From Methanothrix sp. (GTDB lineage: Archaea > Halobacteriota > Methanosarcinia > Methanotrichales > Methanotrichaceae): DNA of 30,599 nt. Shown here piece after piece: positions 1-7,397 of the stretch. Every line of letters starts with the position of its first letter. The first letter of the stretch is position 1. The notes beneath the pieces were generated by a model that worked only from the letters and a program-made list of their open reading frames with translations, did not search any database and was not told the DNA's origin. A program made the translations under genes and the position numbers. The stretch lies in NCBI GenBank assembly GCA_003162615.1, contig PMNG01000053.1:1-30599 (forward strand). Reading direction: 5' to 3'.

Positions 1-54
1 TTCATCGGAAACAGCGAGGAGCCCTTCTTTTGAAATCCATTCTCTAGGCTTCAT
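1..54 (-). CDS. 5' end of an unidentified gene, cut by the window edge
   Basis: Reading the minus strand from 54, an ATG opens an 18-codon frame that runs off the window edge (MKPREWISKEGLLAVSDE). A TATA-like element on the same strand at 82-90 lies about 27 bp ahead of a predicted transcription start near 59, so the mRNA would be almost leaderless, which is common in archaea. That promoter spacing is the main support. The visible residues are too few to assign a family, and no function is claimed. Confidence 0.35.
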   Translation of the reverse strand, partial: MKPREWISKEGLLAVSDE

Positions 55-81
55 GAAAATAAGTTGCCGAATACCACATCT

Positions 82-90
82 ACTTATACG
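82..90 (-). promoter_or_regulatory. TATA-like box for the gene starting at 54
   Basis: The minus strand reads CGTATAAGT here, a reasonable archaeal TATA element. Its centre is about 32 bp upstream of the ATG at 54, which predicts a very short leader. Confidence 0.3.
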
Positions 91-169
91 TTGAATGTCG
101 AATGCAAATCCAGGCAAAAGTCGAGCGTCCTTCTTATTGCTTCATCGTTGACTTTTGTCTCCCTCCTTA

Positions 170-373
170 TCATTCCTTAAGCGATATCAATTCACCATGC
201 TTGCCAACGGTCCTCTCAATCCTGCCTTCCTTCTCCAACTCACCCAAGATGCGCTCCATATTTTCTAGTTTAATTTCCATCGAACGGCGAAGGTCAGTTC
301 GAGTTATGGAGCCGCCTTTCTGGGCCAAGATCCAGAGAATTCGATCGCGATGGTTATATGGTGGTTTCTTCAT
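170..373 (-). CDS. small winged-helix DNA-binding protein
   Basis: The product is 67 residues. It has the pattern of a minimal winged helix-turn-helix: a first helix (RDRILWILAQKGG), a second segment beginning with a Thr-Arg-Thr-Asp turn (SITRTDLRRSM), a recognition-type helix (LENMERILGELEKEGRI) and a short beta wing (ERTVGKHGELISL). Archaeal genomes hold many such proteins, most of unknown target. There is no added effector domain, so it probably acts as a local transcription regulator or is part of a chromatin-like pool. The ATG at 373 has only a weak purine stretch ahead of it. It stands alone, on the opposite strand from DUF1786/Bud32. The fold is inferred from the helix-turn-helix-wing pattern; the target is unknown. 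Confidence 0.6.
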   Translation of the reverse strand: MKKPPYNHRDRILWILAQKGGSITRTDLRRSMEIKLENMERILGELEKEGRIERTVGKHGELISLKE

Positions 374-622
374 TGTTGTTTATCACGCTTCATCTATTAT
401 GCATTCGTCCTATTTCACATTTTCAAAATGTCTTTTTAGCTCTTGGCTTTATCCTTCTTTTGGCCTTAGCCGGGTCCTACAGGACTTTATCAGTGAGCGC
501 TGACAAGTCGGTTCATTTCCAGATCTGCCACTAGCGCTTAGCCCTTGACCTATATGTTATGCTCACTCCTTGATCGATAAGCAAAGCTGTTATCTATGAA
601 CATCAGCTCTAAAATGTGGGCG

Positions 623-817
623 CTAGTATGTTTGCGCTAGCGCTTTTTCTTCACTCTGGAGAAGATCTGTCTCTAGGGCTTGACTATACAGAATCGGTAA
701 ACGGCTGTCTATCGATGCAATTTCATCGGCCGCGGCCGCAATAAGCTCCAAAAGCTCTTTGCGCCGTGATGTGGCCATATCCAAATCGTTTCTCATGATA
801 ATATTTGCCTGTGTCAT
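623..817 (-). CDS. short alpha-helical (coiled-coil-like) hypothetical protein
   Basis: The product is 64 residues and is not recognised. It is strongly helical, with heptad-like hydrophobic spacing in the middle (RRKELLELIAAAADEIASID), and has no cysteines or membrane segment. The start at 817 is supported by a TATA-like element at 832-843 whose centre is about 22 bp away, consistent with a leaderless mRNA; no Shine-Dalgarno sequence is visible. It is divergent from the DUF1786 gene at 1016. It could be a spurious frame, but the promoter geometry and sensible composition favour a small real gene. Confidence 0.4.
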   Translation of the reverse strand: MTQANIIMRNDLDMATSRRKELLELIAAAADEIASIDSRLPILYSQALETDLLQSEEKALAQTY

Positions 818-831
818 TTAAAAATCGACAC

Positions 832-843
832 AAAATATTAACT
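832..843 (-). promoter_or_regulatory. TATA-like box for the 64-residue protein
   Basis: The minus strand reads AGTTAATATTTT, centred about 22 bp upstream of the ATG at 817. This spacing suggests that transcription starts at or next to the start codon. Confidence 0.35.
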
Positions 844-1015
844 TCCTCATGGCAACAGGAAGGATATTAACTCATCGCTCTTCTGCTCGTCAAGGCAAAA
901 GATGAGTCAAAAATACATTGTCGATGTTAAGGGTCGATTATCATCGTTTGAACTCTTGGCCAATAAGATAAGATTTTTCCGCTCCTATGAGATATCTAAC
1001 TAGAGGTTCGATACA

Positions 1016-2053
1016 ATGCCGCTCTTAGCAGTTGACGTAGGTGCAGGGACTCAGGACATTCTCCTTTACAGAGAAGACGTCCCGTTGGAAGGATCGACTA
1101 AGATGGTCCTGCCTAGCCCGACACTCTTGATCGCCGGAAGGATAGATCGGGCCAGGCTTCAAAGCTTAGATGTGTTCCTTGAAGGACCTACCATGGGAGG
1201 TGGCTCTTCCACGGCGGCGGTGATGAGACACCTGAAAGCAGGGTTGAAGGTCTACGCGACGCCTTCGGCCGCAGCTACCATAAACGATAACCTGGATCGA
1301 GTGGCCCAAATGGGCGTGACCATCCAAGCAGAGATGCCCGCCGGCACAGAGAGGATCTCAACTGGAGACATCGATATCCTCGCTCTCAAGGAAGCTTTTG
1401 GGCTTTTCGACCTCGACATACCTGAAGATATTGCAGTAGCGGTTCAGGACCATGGTTTCTCCCCTGACAGGTCAAACCGTTTGGTCAGGTTCGAGCACCT
1501 GACCGATGCCATCCGGGCGGGGGGCCGGATAGAGAGCTTCGCGTTTAGAGAACCTCCAGAGGCCATGACAAGAATGCTGGCTGTAAAAGAGTATCTTGAG
1601 AGTAATGGACACAAATCAATCCTGATGGACACCGGATCGGCTGCCTTATTCGGCGCAGCCATGGACCCTCGTTTCGTTGATCCCGGGCTGATAATGAACT
1701 TCGGCAACGGACACACCGTGGCAGCCATACTCTCCGAAGGAAAGATAACTGCTCTATTCGAACATCACACGTCCCAGCTCGATCCGGAGAAGCTTCGGCA
1801 CTTTGTGTCAGGACTGTGCGGAGGAACCCTGAACAACTCCGATATCTTCGACGACGGAGGCCACGGTGCTTTTATAGAATGTGTACCTGACAAATTGAGA
1901 TCGACTCTTGCCACCGGACCGCGTAGGGACCTGTTCCTGCAGTCTGGTGCGCTGAAAGGAGCAGTGGCAGCCGCGCCTGCTGGGGACATGATGATCACAG
2001 GCTGCATCGGCCTGATGGAGGCGTGGTCCAGGAAGGAAATGTTATGGAGATAG
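1016..2053 (+). CDS. DUF1786 (COG4012-like) protein, probable ASKHA-fold ATPase
   Basis: The 345-residue product matches, by recall, the archaeal DUF1786 family, which has no established function. The N-terminus (LLAVDVGAGTQDILLY) resembles the phosphate-1 loop of the actin/Hsp70/sugar-kinase (ASKHA) fold, a DxG followed by small residues and a second Asp. A second glycine-rich segment near residues 225-240 (NFGNGHTVAAIL) resembles the phosphate-2 loop. The ATG at 1016 follows an AGAGGT ribosome binding site at 1002-1007. The 3' end overlaps the bud32 start by 10 bp, so the two genes are probably translated together. The family call is fairly firm; the ASKHA fold is read from motifs, and the substrate is unknown. 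Confidence 0.8.
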   Translation: MPLLAVDVGAGTQDILLYREDVPLEGSTKMVLPSPTLLIAGRIDRARLQSLDVFLEGPTMGGGSSTAAVMRHLKAGLKVYATPSAAATINDNLDRVAQMGVTIQAEMPAGTERISTGDIDILALKEAFGLFDLDIPEDIAVAVQDHGFSPDRSNRLVRFEHLTDAIRAGGRIESFAFREPPEAMTRMLAVKEYLESNGHKSILMDTGSAALFGAAMDPRFVDPGLIMNFGNGHTVAAILSEGKITALFEHHTSQLDPEKLRHFVSGLCGGTLNNSDIFDDGGHGAFIECVPDKLRSTLATGPRRDLFLQSGALKGAVAAAPAGDMMITGCIGLMEAWSRKEMLWR

Positions 2054-2616
2054 GAAGAGGAGCAGAGGCGGTTATCACACTAGAGGAAAGCGCAGTCAGA
2101 AAATGGAGGATTCCGAAAGGCTACAGGCTGCCTGAGCTGGACGAGCAGATAAGGCGGGAGCGGACCATTCGAGAGGCACGGATCACATCGGAGGCCAGGA
2201 GGTGCGGTGTTCCAACGCCCATAATAAAGGACGTCTTGAAGTTCGACCTTATAATGGAGCACATCGGAGGCCAGAAGCTCAAGGACGTTATAACTCCAGC
2301 TCTGTCCGAACAGGTTGGGGAGATAGTGGGCAAGTTGCACAAGGCAGGGATAATCCACGGGGATCTGACTACCTCCAACATGATACTTCGGGATGGACGA
2401 ATCTACCTGATAGACTTCGGCCTGGCATTCCACGAAGGATCGGTAGAAGCTCAGGGCGTGGACGTTCATGTTTACTTCCAGACGCTGGAATCTACTCACG
2501 ACAGACCGGATGAGCTGATAGATGCTTTCGCGTTAGGTTACGCAAGAACTCAACCGGGGGCGGAGGCCGTCCTCGAACGAGTGAAAGAGATCAAAGCCCG
2601 AGGAAGGTATCTTTGA
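2044..2616 (+). CDS. bud32: KEOPS complex kinase/ATPase Bud32
   Basis: Bud32 is the small atypical protein kinase/ATPase of the KEOPS complex, which makes N6-threonylcarbamoyladenosine (t6A37) in tRNAs. The 190-residue product is the usual length for a stand-alone Bud32. It shows the catalytic-loop motif HGDLTTSN (residues 105-112), the DFG motif (124-126), a likely ATP-binding Lys in the VRKWR segment (Lys20) and the family signature KGYRLPELD. An in-frame ATG lies upstream at 2023, but 2044 is chosen because GGAAGGA at 2031-2037 sits 6 nt before it and because Bud32 proteins normally begin with this segment. In some archaea Bud32 is fused to Kae1; here it is separate and no kae1 is in the window. 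It is coupled to the upstream DUF1786 gene. Confidence 0.93.
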   Translation: MEIGRGAEAVITLEESAVRKWRIPKGYRLPELDEQIRRERTIREARITSEARRCGVPTPIIKDVLKFDLIMEHIGGQKLKDVITPALSEQVGEIVGKLHKAGIIHGDLTTSNMILRDGRIYLIDFGLAFHEGSVEAQGVDVHVYFQTLESTHDRPDELIDAFALGYARTQPGAEAVLERVKEIKARGRYL

Positions 2617-2629
2617 TCTGATCAAAGAT
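2609..2629. repeat. perfect inverted repeat across the bud32 stop codon
   Basis: ATCTTTGAT and ATCAAAGAT (9 bp each) flank a CTG loop, and the bud32 stop TGA lies inside the left arm. It could form an RNA hairpin at the 3' end of the bud32 mRNA. No T-run follows directly, so it is not a classic terminator. Confidence 0.6.
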
Positions 2630-2687
2630 CATTTCGATCTGGTCATGTCCTTCAAGGCCAGCAATTATGTTGTTACCATATCACCAC

Positions 2688-2697
2688 CTTTATTTAG
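2688..2697 (+). promoter_or_regulatory. TATA-like box for alba
   Basis: CTTTATTTAG lies about 50 bp before the alba start. It would place the transcription start near 2718, giving a short leader that contains the ribosome binding site GAGGTGGTGA at 2727-2736. Confidence 0.45.
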
Positions 2698-2742
2698 GAA
2701 ATCGACCTTAGTTCAAATTTAGTTCCGAGGTGGTGACTTACC

Positions 2743-3012
2743 ATGGCAGAAGATGATGTTGTATTCGTCGGCAACAAACCAGTGATGAACTACGTTCTGG
2801 CAGTGGTTACTCAGTTCAACAGCGGTGCAAAGGATGTCAGGATAATGGCCAGAGGCAGGGCAATATCTAGAGCTGTCGATGTCGCTGAGGTCTCAAGATC
2901 CAGGTTCCTTCCAGACGTGACAGTGAAGGGCATACAGATCTCCACCGAGGTTTTGAACACAGACCGCGGAGAGACCAACGTCTCTGCCATAGAAATAACC
3001 CTCGGGAAGTAG
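2743..3012 (+). CDS. albA: chromatin protein Alba
   Basis: Alba is a small dimeric protein that coats archaeal DNA and also binds RNA. The 89-residue product is of normal length and has the family signature near its N-terminus (VGNKPVMNYVLAV, residues 8-20). Lys12 is in the position of the lysine that is reversibly acetylated in the Sulfolobus protein. The later segment ARGRAISRAVDVAEVSR is the usual DNA-contacting helix region. A strong ribosome binding site (GAGGTGGTGA) precedes the ATG by 6 nt, in keeping with an abundant protein. It has its own promoter and lies just upstream of purN, 26 bp away, which may be co-transcribed. Confidence 0.95.
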   Translation: MAEDDVVFVGNKPVMNYVLAVVTQFNSGAKDVRIMARGRAISRAVDVAEVSRSRFLPDVTVKGIQISTEVLNTDRGETNVSAIEITLGK

Positions 3013-3038
3013 CTGGTAAAGAACGTGGCAGGTCGGCC

Positions 3039-3701
3039 TTGACAACCGGAATTGGTGTAATATCCTCCGGGCGTGGCGAAAACCTCAGGTATATCATAGA
3101 GGCTTCACGTTCGGGATATCTTCCGGCGGAAGTCAGGGTTGTGCTGGCTGACCAGAAGGATGCCGGGGCCCTCAGGATAGCAGGCGAGTACGGAGTAAAG
3201 GGCGTTTTCGTAGATCCAGTAGGAACCTCCCGCCAGGATTACGATAGAGTTCTTTTAGCGCATCTGGAACGCGCTGATGTGGATCTGGTTGTCCTTACTG
3301 GCTACATGAGAATTTTGTCCGGGCCTTTCGTTGAGCACTACAGGCATAGGATCCTGAACATTCATCCTGCTCTACTGCCCGCTTTCAGAGGCATGAACGC
3401 CTTCCAGCAGGCATTGGACCATGGTGTAAAGTGGACAGGCACCACCATTCATCTGGTGGACGAGGAAGTCGATCATGGCCCAATACTTTTCCAGGTACCA
3501 GTGCCTGTCAAGGAGAACGACACTTGTGAGAGCCTCAAGGCCAGGGTTCAGCGAGCGGAGTATGAGGCCTATCCAGCGGCCATAAAGAAGTTCATCGAGG
3601 GCAAGCCAAAAGTTGTAGGCAGAAGGATTCTTCTCGAATGCTCCGAAGCCGAAGAATTTGATGATACTAATGATTTAGATGGTGTTCATCTGAATAAATA
3701 A
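3039..3701 (+). CDS. purN: phosphoribosylglycinamide formyltransferase PurN-like
   Basis: PurN transfers a formyl group from a folate carrier to glycinamide ribonucleotide (step 3 of purine synthesis). The 220-residue product has the N-terminal phosphate loop ISSGRGENLR and the catalytic set in its usual order: Asn107 and His109 in RILNIHPALLPAFRG, and Asp145 in DEEVDHGPIL. The start is a TTG at 3039, since no better ATG exists and the phosphate loop begins at residue 8. The ribosome binding site is weak. The last ~25 residues form an acidic tail not needed for the core fold. In an archaeon the formyl donor might be a methanopterin derivative rather than folate; that is inference. A family member with another substrate cannot be excluded. 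Confidence 0.85.
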   Translation: MTTGIGVISSGRGENLRYIIEASRSGYLPAEVRVVLADQKDAGALRIAGEYGVKGVFVDPVGTSRQDYDRVLLAHLERADVDLVVLTGYMRILSGPFVEHYRHRILNIHPALLPAFRGMNAFQQALDHGVKWTGTTIHLVDEEVDHGPILFQVPVPVKENDTCESLKARVQRAEYEAYPAAIKKFIEGKPKVVGRRILLECSEAEEFDDTNDLDGVHLNK

Positions 3702-3742
3702 GTAATATAATAATTATACAATTGTGAATGTAAAAACAATAA

Positions 3743-3754
3743 TTATTATAAAAT
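3743..3754 (+). promoter_or_regulatory. TATA-like box(es) before the HIT gene
   Basis: The purN-HIT gap is very AT-rich, with TATA-like runs at 3707-3721 and 3743-3754. The upstream one would leave room for the AGAGGGA ribosome binding site at 3761-3767; the downstream one would give an almost leaderless mRNA. Confidence 0.3.
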
Positions 3755-3774
3755 TACGCTAGAGGGATTGTAAG

Positions 3775-4257
3775 ATGGAGAACCTTTGGGCACCCTGGAG
3801 GATCGATTACATACTTAGCAAGAAGCCGCCGGGATGTATATTCTGTGACAAGCCCGCTCTGAACAAGGACGAAGAAAACCTGATACTTTACCGTGGTAAG
3901 TATAACTTCATAATAATGAACGCCTTTCCTTACAACAACGGACACATGATGGTCGTTCCTTACAGGCACACTGCATCGCTCTCGGGCTGGTCGCCAGAGG
4001 AACAGAAGGAGCTGATGGATCTTGCCGACCTGGCAGTGAATCTGCTCAAGAAACTCATGAAACCGGACGGCTTCAACCTGGGGATAAATATGGGCCTTGT
4101 CGCCGGAGCAGGCGTAGCTGACCACATCCACCTTCACGTTGTGCCGCGCTGGAATGGCGATACCAACTTCATGCCGGTGCTGTCGGATACGCGTGTCATT
4201 TCGGAGCATCTGAGGGCGACTTACGGGAAGCTTAAAGATGCATTGATTAATCTATAA
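3775..4257 (+). CDS. HIT family (histidine triad) hydrolase
   Basis: HIT proteins hydrolyse or transfer nucleotides, for example dinucleoside polyphosphates or AMP-lysine adducts. The 160-residue product carries the triad HIHLH (His117, His119, His121) followed by VVPRW, and the characteristic NAFPYNNGHMMVVPYRH segment at residues 49-65. The N-terminal CIFC pair (Cys21, Cys24), probably with a histidine, would bind structural zinc as in many archaeal and bacterial Ap4A-phosphorylase-like members. The start has WAPWR, the typical N-terminus of this subgroup, and AGAGGGA 7 nt upstream. The exact substrate cannot be read from the sequence. Confidence 0.92.
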   Translation: MENLWAPWRIDYILSKKPPGCIFCDKPALNKDEENLILYRGKYNFIIMNAFPYNNGHMMVVPYRHTASLSGWSPEEQKELMDLADLAVNLLKKLMKPDGFNLGINMGLVAGAGVADHIHLHVVPRWNGDTNFMPVLSDTRVISEHLRATYGKLKDALINL

Positions 4258-4348
4258 AAATAATTTAATTAAAGTTCTTGAATCACCGGTTTAACTACTG
4301 ATCTTGGCCACGCATTTGAAGCGAAAAACCAATATCAATAAAAATATT

Positions 4349-4600
4349 TCATTTCTGACACGGTCCGTCCAGCCATTGGCCGCATATCGGCTCTCCGATG
4401 TTCTCGGCAGGATCATCGCACTTCTTGATATAGCCACAGTACCTGTGAACCTTTTTGCCCGTGGCGGGGGTGACCTGCTCCTGACACCATAGCTTGAGCC
4501 CGCATCCTTCTGCCAGGGTTAGCTTCTTGAGAATCTCCTCCTCAGTTGCGCCTTTCGACAGCAGCTCCTTCAACCGCTTCTCCGATTCTTCCATGGTCAT
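4349..4600 (-). CDS. small six-cysteine protein of unknown function
   Basis: The 83-residue product begins with a charged helix (about residues 3-28) and ends in a cysteine-rich part with Cys33, 39, 55, 61, 73 and 81. The first two pairs repeat a C-x5-C spacing, and Trp38 and Trp76 sit near cysteines. This could be a zinc- or cluster-binding fold or a disulfide-bonded domain; I do not recognise the family. A longer frame opens at 4714, but the ATG at 4600 is preferred because a TATA-like box at 4621-4630 lies about 25 bp upstream and predicts a leaderless mRNA. A second ATG at 4594 is possible. No signal peptide is visible from this start. Confidence 0.65.
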   Translation of the reverse strand: MTMEESEKRLKELLSKGATEEEILKKLTLAEGCGLKLWCQEQVTPATGKKVHRYCGYIKKCDDPAENIGEPICGQWLDGPCQK

Positions 4601-4620
4601 GATACTGTATATGCTCTTGG

Positions 4621-4630
4621 TTTTATTTAA
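4621..4630 (-). promoter_or_regulatory. TATA box for the six-cysteine protein
   Basis: The minus strand reads TTAAATAAAA, centred about 25 bp before the ATG at 4600. That is the spacing expected when transcription starts at the start codon. Confidence 0.5.
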
Positions 4631-4737
4631 AATGTCCGTTGGGTTTTGATAACTACACGTCAGCGATGATAGGCTAAATGGCCGAGAATAAATGTGCATA
4701 ACTGGCCTGGACAAGAAATCTTACCAAAAACGTGGGC

Positions 4738-5193
4738 CTATTTGGAGGCTCTATATTTCCTTATCATTTCCTGACATTCGAAGGCCACTCCCCGCCTCTC
4801 TAGCTCCCTTGTAAGTTCTTCCATGAACACTCCCATGCCTGTGACGTGCCGGTGAGGTGACTCCTGGACTCTGCCTCCCTGGTATCCGTCGCTGGTAGTA
4901 AAAACTCCGCAGCATGGACTTCCGGCCACACCCACAATCTTTATGCTCGCGCCTTTGGATGCAAGCAGCTCGATCATGTCTGCGTAACGCACGATAAGCG
5001 AACCGCAGAATCGCCTGAACTCGGGCACTTCAAGTTGATTTCTCGTCACTGCCCATCGATCCAGTCCCAGGTAAAGGGCTTCCGGGCAGGGAAGCTGGAT
5101 AAGAGGGGGCTCAGGCCTGAAACCCAAAGGTCCAAGCCCTTTCACTCTGGTGTGGGGATTCAGGAGGCAGTGAGCCACCACCTGAATCTCCAT
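4738..5193 (-). CDS. TudS/DUF523-related protein, putative Fe-S desulfidase
   Basis: The 151-residue product resembles the archaeal 'CD3072-type' relatives of TudS (DUF523), which removes sulfur from thiouracil using a [4Fe-4S] cluster held by three cysteines. The matching landmarks are AHCLLNPHTRVKG (Cys9), IQLPCPEAL (Cys36) and VAGSPCCGV (Cys94/Cys95), which are well placed to be the three cluster ligands. The rest is an alpha/beta fold with a C-terminal helix. The ATG at 5193 directly follows the TGA of the PH-domain gene and has GGAG just upstream, so the two are likely translated together. The Cys pattern is seen directly; the desulfidase function is by family analogy only. Confidence 0.65.
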   Translation of the reverse strand: MEIQVVAHCLLNPHTRVKGLGPLGFRPEPPLIQLPCPEALYLGLDRWAVTRNQLEVPEFRRFCGSLIVRYADMIELLASKGASIKIVGVAGSPCCGVFTTSDGYQGGRVQESPHRHVTGMGVFMEELTRELERRGVAFECQEMIRKYRASK

Positions 5194-5586
5194 TCAGCTC
5201 TCCTTCGGCTGAAGGTTCTTCATGTACTGGTAGAACCTGATCCCGTCCAGGTCCTCGTAAAAGACTATGTTCTCGGAGGCTCCGCCGACCTTAAGCCTGA
5301 GGGTGTTGTTGTGGAACTCCTGGACATACTCCACATCCTCGATCTTGTCCATGGGAACTGTCTGGACTCTATCCCACATTATCCCAGTTCGGACGAAATG
5401 GACGTTCTTCCTTGTGACAACCAGCCAGGAGAAGATCTTCTGGTCGTCGCCCATGCCTATCCTTGTCATGGCCAGCATCTGCTGGGTGGCGTACCTCTCC
5501 AGAAGCGCCGGAAAGATGAGGAGCGGCTCCTCACCTTCTGCCTTCAGCTTCTTTAAAGCCCTTCGCAGCTTTTTGGGTGTCTCCAT
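5194..5586 (-). CDS. PH-like domain protein
   Basis: From the ATG at 5586 the product is 130 residues: a basic N-terminal helix (KKLRRALKKLKAEGEEP), then a beta-rich region with the pattern of prokaryotic PH-like domains (FSWLVVTRKNVHFVR, then VQTVPMDKIEDVEYVQ and NTLRLKVG), ending in a helix. Such domains often regulate or localise proteins, but no specific partner is known here. The open frame extends to 5724, yet that part lies inside purP and reads as low-complexity Arg/Gly, so the internal ATG is chosen even though no ribosome binding site is visible. It lies 47 bp after purP and abuts the TudS-like gene. Confidence 0.65.
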   Translation of the reverse strand: METPKKLRRALKKLKAEGEEPLLIFPALLERYATQQMLAMTRIGMGDDQKIFSWLVVTRKNVHFVRTGIMWDRVQTVPMDKIEDVEYVQEFHNNTLRLKVGGASENIVFYEDLDGIRFYQYMKNLQPKES

Positions 5587-5633
5587 GAGAGTGGCGTAGG
5601 TGGATTTTAGCGCTAGGTCGCCGTCTATGCTAT

Positions 5634-6779
5634 CTATGTGACTATCTCCTCTAGGACGTCGTTTTCCAGGGCGATGCCGACCTCGCGGGCCAGCCTGCGT
5701 CCGGTGGACATGTTGGTCCTCCAAAGCGCGTTCCCGTAGGGGTGGCCGACGGCCATGTGTACGTTGGTCCCACCTCCTACCCTGGGAGCGACATCGTAGA
5801 TGTAGAAGTTCAAGTCCTTGTCCACGCAGGTCTGCAAGCAGAAGGGCCCTATGATTCCCGGAGCGTAATATTCCTTGGTGGCATCAACGTACTTCTCAGC
5901 CAGCTCGAAGGCCTTCTCAAGAAGCGACTCGCGCAGCGTGGCAGAGTTGTGGCCGCAGACTGTGTACTCGGGGTTGATCTGCCGCTCCTTCAGAGCCATC
6001 TGCTGTGGTGCCGGCAACCTGACATGCCCGTCCAGGCTCGTCTCGAAACGCCAGTCTATGCCGATCAACTCTATCCTTTGGGAGATGGGCGAATAAAAGA
6101 AGTCCAGGTTGAACACAGGACCGATGACGTATCTTTCAATCCGTGCCAGATCCAAGCCGTCTTGGTCGATTACTCCCTGCTTTAGAAGGAGGTCAGCCTT
6201 CTGGCAGTACTGTTCATAGGAGGCGGCTGTGAAAAACCCGCGCTCAAGGGTCTTGACCGCATGGGGCAGCTTTACCATGACAAGCTCATCGATCTCCTCC
6301 GGCTCGATCTGCTCCGGGAAGGGCAGCCCCGCCTTTTCCAGCAGCCAGTAATAATCCCTCTTGTCGCCCCGCTCCTCCGACCGAAGCAGGTTCCTAGAAC
6401 CTATCAACGGAACGGCAAACTGGTCCTCTACGGCGTCTATCCCGCAGTAAGAGGTGAAGGACCTATTGGGAACGAAGAGGACGTTCTTTGAACGGAGAAA
6501 CTCCTGGTTCTCTTCTTCGATGACCTCGGAGAACCTCTTAAGCATGAGCACCTCGTCGATCATGCCGGTGATTATCCTGCCTTTCTTGTCGCGGTTGGCC
6601 CTGAAATACTTGACATACGGCTTCTCGCGTCCCTCCTGGCAGACCGCCAGAGTCCTGAAGTGCTCCTCGACTGCACCGTCGGCAGTGTCAAGGGCGGAGT
6701 GGGAGGCGATCATGCCAATGCGCAGGTCGCCTAGCTCATATTCATTCAGGATCTCCCTAATCCTGCTGCGATCGATCAA
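5634..6779 (-). CDS. purP: PurP family FAICAR synthetase (formate-dependent)
   Basis: PurP is the archaeal ATP-grasp ligase that formylates AICAR with formate in purine synthesis. The 381-residue product shows the N-terminal signature IGMIASHSALDTADGA, the middle lid and nucleotide region (DELVMVKLPHA), and the C-terminal core with PGIIGPFCLQTCV and YDVAPRVGGGTNVHM. The start is set at the TTG at 6779 because GGGGTG lies 6 nt upstream; the open frame begins at 6824 with a less typical N-terminus. Archaea often carry more than one PurP-like gene, and some paralogues may act on other substrates, so the family is firm but the exact reaction is likely rather than certain. It heads a minus-strand group with the PH and TudS-like genes. 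Confidence 0.85.
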   Translation of the reverse strand: MIDRSRIREILNEYELGDLRIGMIASHSALDTADGAVEEHFRTLAVCQEGREKPYVKYFRANRDKKGRIITGMIDEVLMLKRFSEVIEEENQEFLRSKNVLFVPNRSFTSYCGIDAVEDQFAVPLIGSRNLLRSEERGDKRDYYWLLEKAGLPFPEQIEPEEIDELVMVKLPHAVKTLERGFFTAASYEQYCQKADLLLKQGVIDQDGLDLARIERYVIGPVFNLDFFYSPISQRIELIGIDWRFETSLDGHVRLPAPQQMALKERQINPEYTVCGHNSATLRESLLEKAFELAEKYVDATKEYYAPGIIGPFCLQTCVDKDLNFYIYDVAPRVGGGTNVHMAVGHPYGNALWRTNMSTGRRLAREVGIALENDVLEEIVT

Positions 6780-6841
6780 ACTAAAGCACCCCAAAATAAT
6801 TACATCCGTCCATTCTATTTCCATCCTGACTTATCAAGGTG

Positions 6842-7397
6842 ACTGTTGAGCTGAATTGAAGACATAGATCTCGCCTTTTCCATTCTCTACCAGATCTCCT
6901 ACGTACTTCTGGAAGTTGGCGCCTTTCTAACTTGACTAGCTCCATCCTCTGGTAGCTGGGCAAGATTTTCGCCATGACCTTTATAGTAATCGATCCTTTG
7001 GTCATCTCCGCTTCAGCGAAATAGGTCTTGCCGCCGATGATTATGGTCCCACTCTGATTGGCTGATCCTGGAAATTCTCCGGCGTCGCCTCCCAACTTAA
7101 TGTTTTCTACACACATGTGCTTGTCCAGGTATTCTCCGGACTTGCCATCTATCTCAATCTCTAACGCCACGCATGCCGCACTTTTCGCCCCTGTAACCGG
7201 CCGACATAGCTTCCAGGGTTGCCGAAGATGGTGATCTTCTCTCCACGTATCTCCTTCCAAAGCCAATCGTCCGCATTTCCCTGTACGCAGCACCCCACTC
7301 ATACCGCTGCCTGTTCGCATCCCATTTTGCCACGAACATGCACAGCTATGTCGTCGCAGGCAACTGCAGAAGAGCACAAACGTCCTCCCTGAATCAT
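6842..7397 (-). pseudogene. frameshifted remnant of an unidentified, possibly exported protein gene
   Basis: On the minus strand, coding-like stretches jump between frames. In order they are: SSAVACDDIAVHVRGK (about 7376-7330), WDANRQRYEWGAAYREM (about 7324-7270), GEKITIFGNPGSYVGR (about 7246-7195), a long stretch starting EIEIDGKSGEYLDK and ending RMELVKLE (about 7170-6930), then ANFQKYVGDLVENG followed by EIYVFNSAQQ (about 6925-6845). Together they would make a protein of about 175 residues needing at least four frame changes. The first part, with a small-residue stretch ending before CDD, hints at a former signal peptide. The family is not recognised. This is a decayed gene, unless the assembly is poor here. 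Confidence 0.55.

Noticed and set aside
474..485. GTCCT/AGGAC palindrome at 474-485
   Set aside because: Short (5-bp arms), with no promoter or gene start at a useful distance.
102..503. 133-codon plus-strand frame at the left end
   Set aside because: It covers the winged-helix gene on the other strand and has irregular, Ser/Phe-rich composition with no domain pattern.
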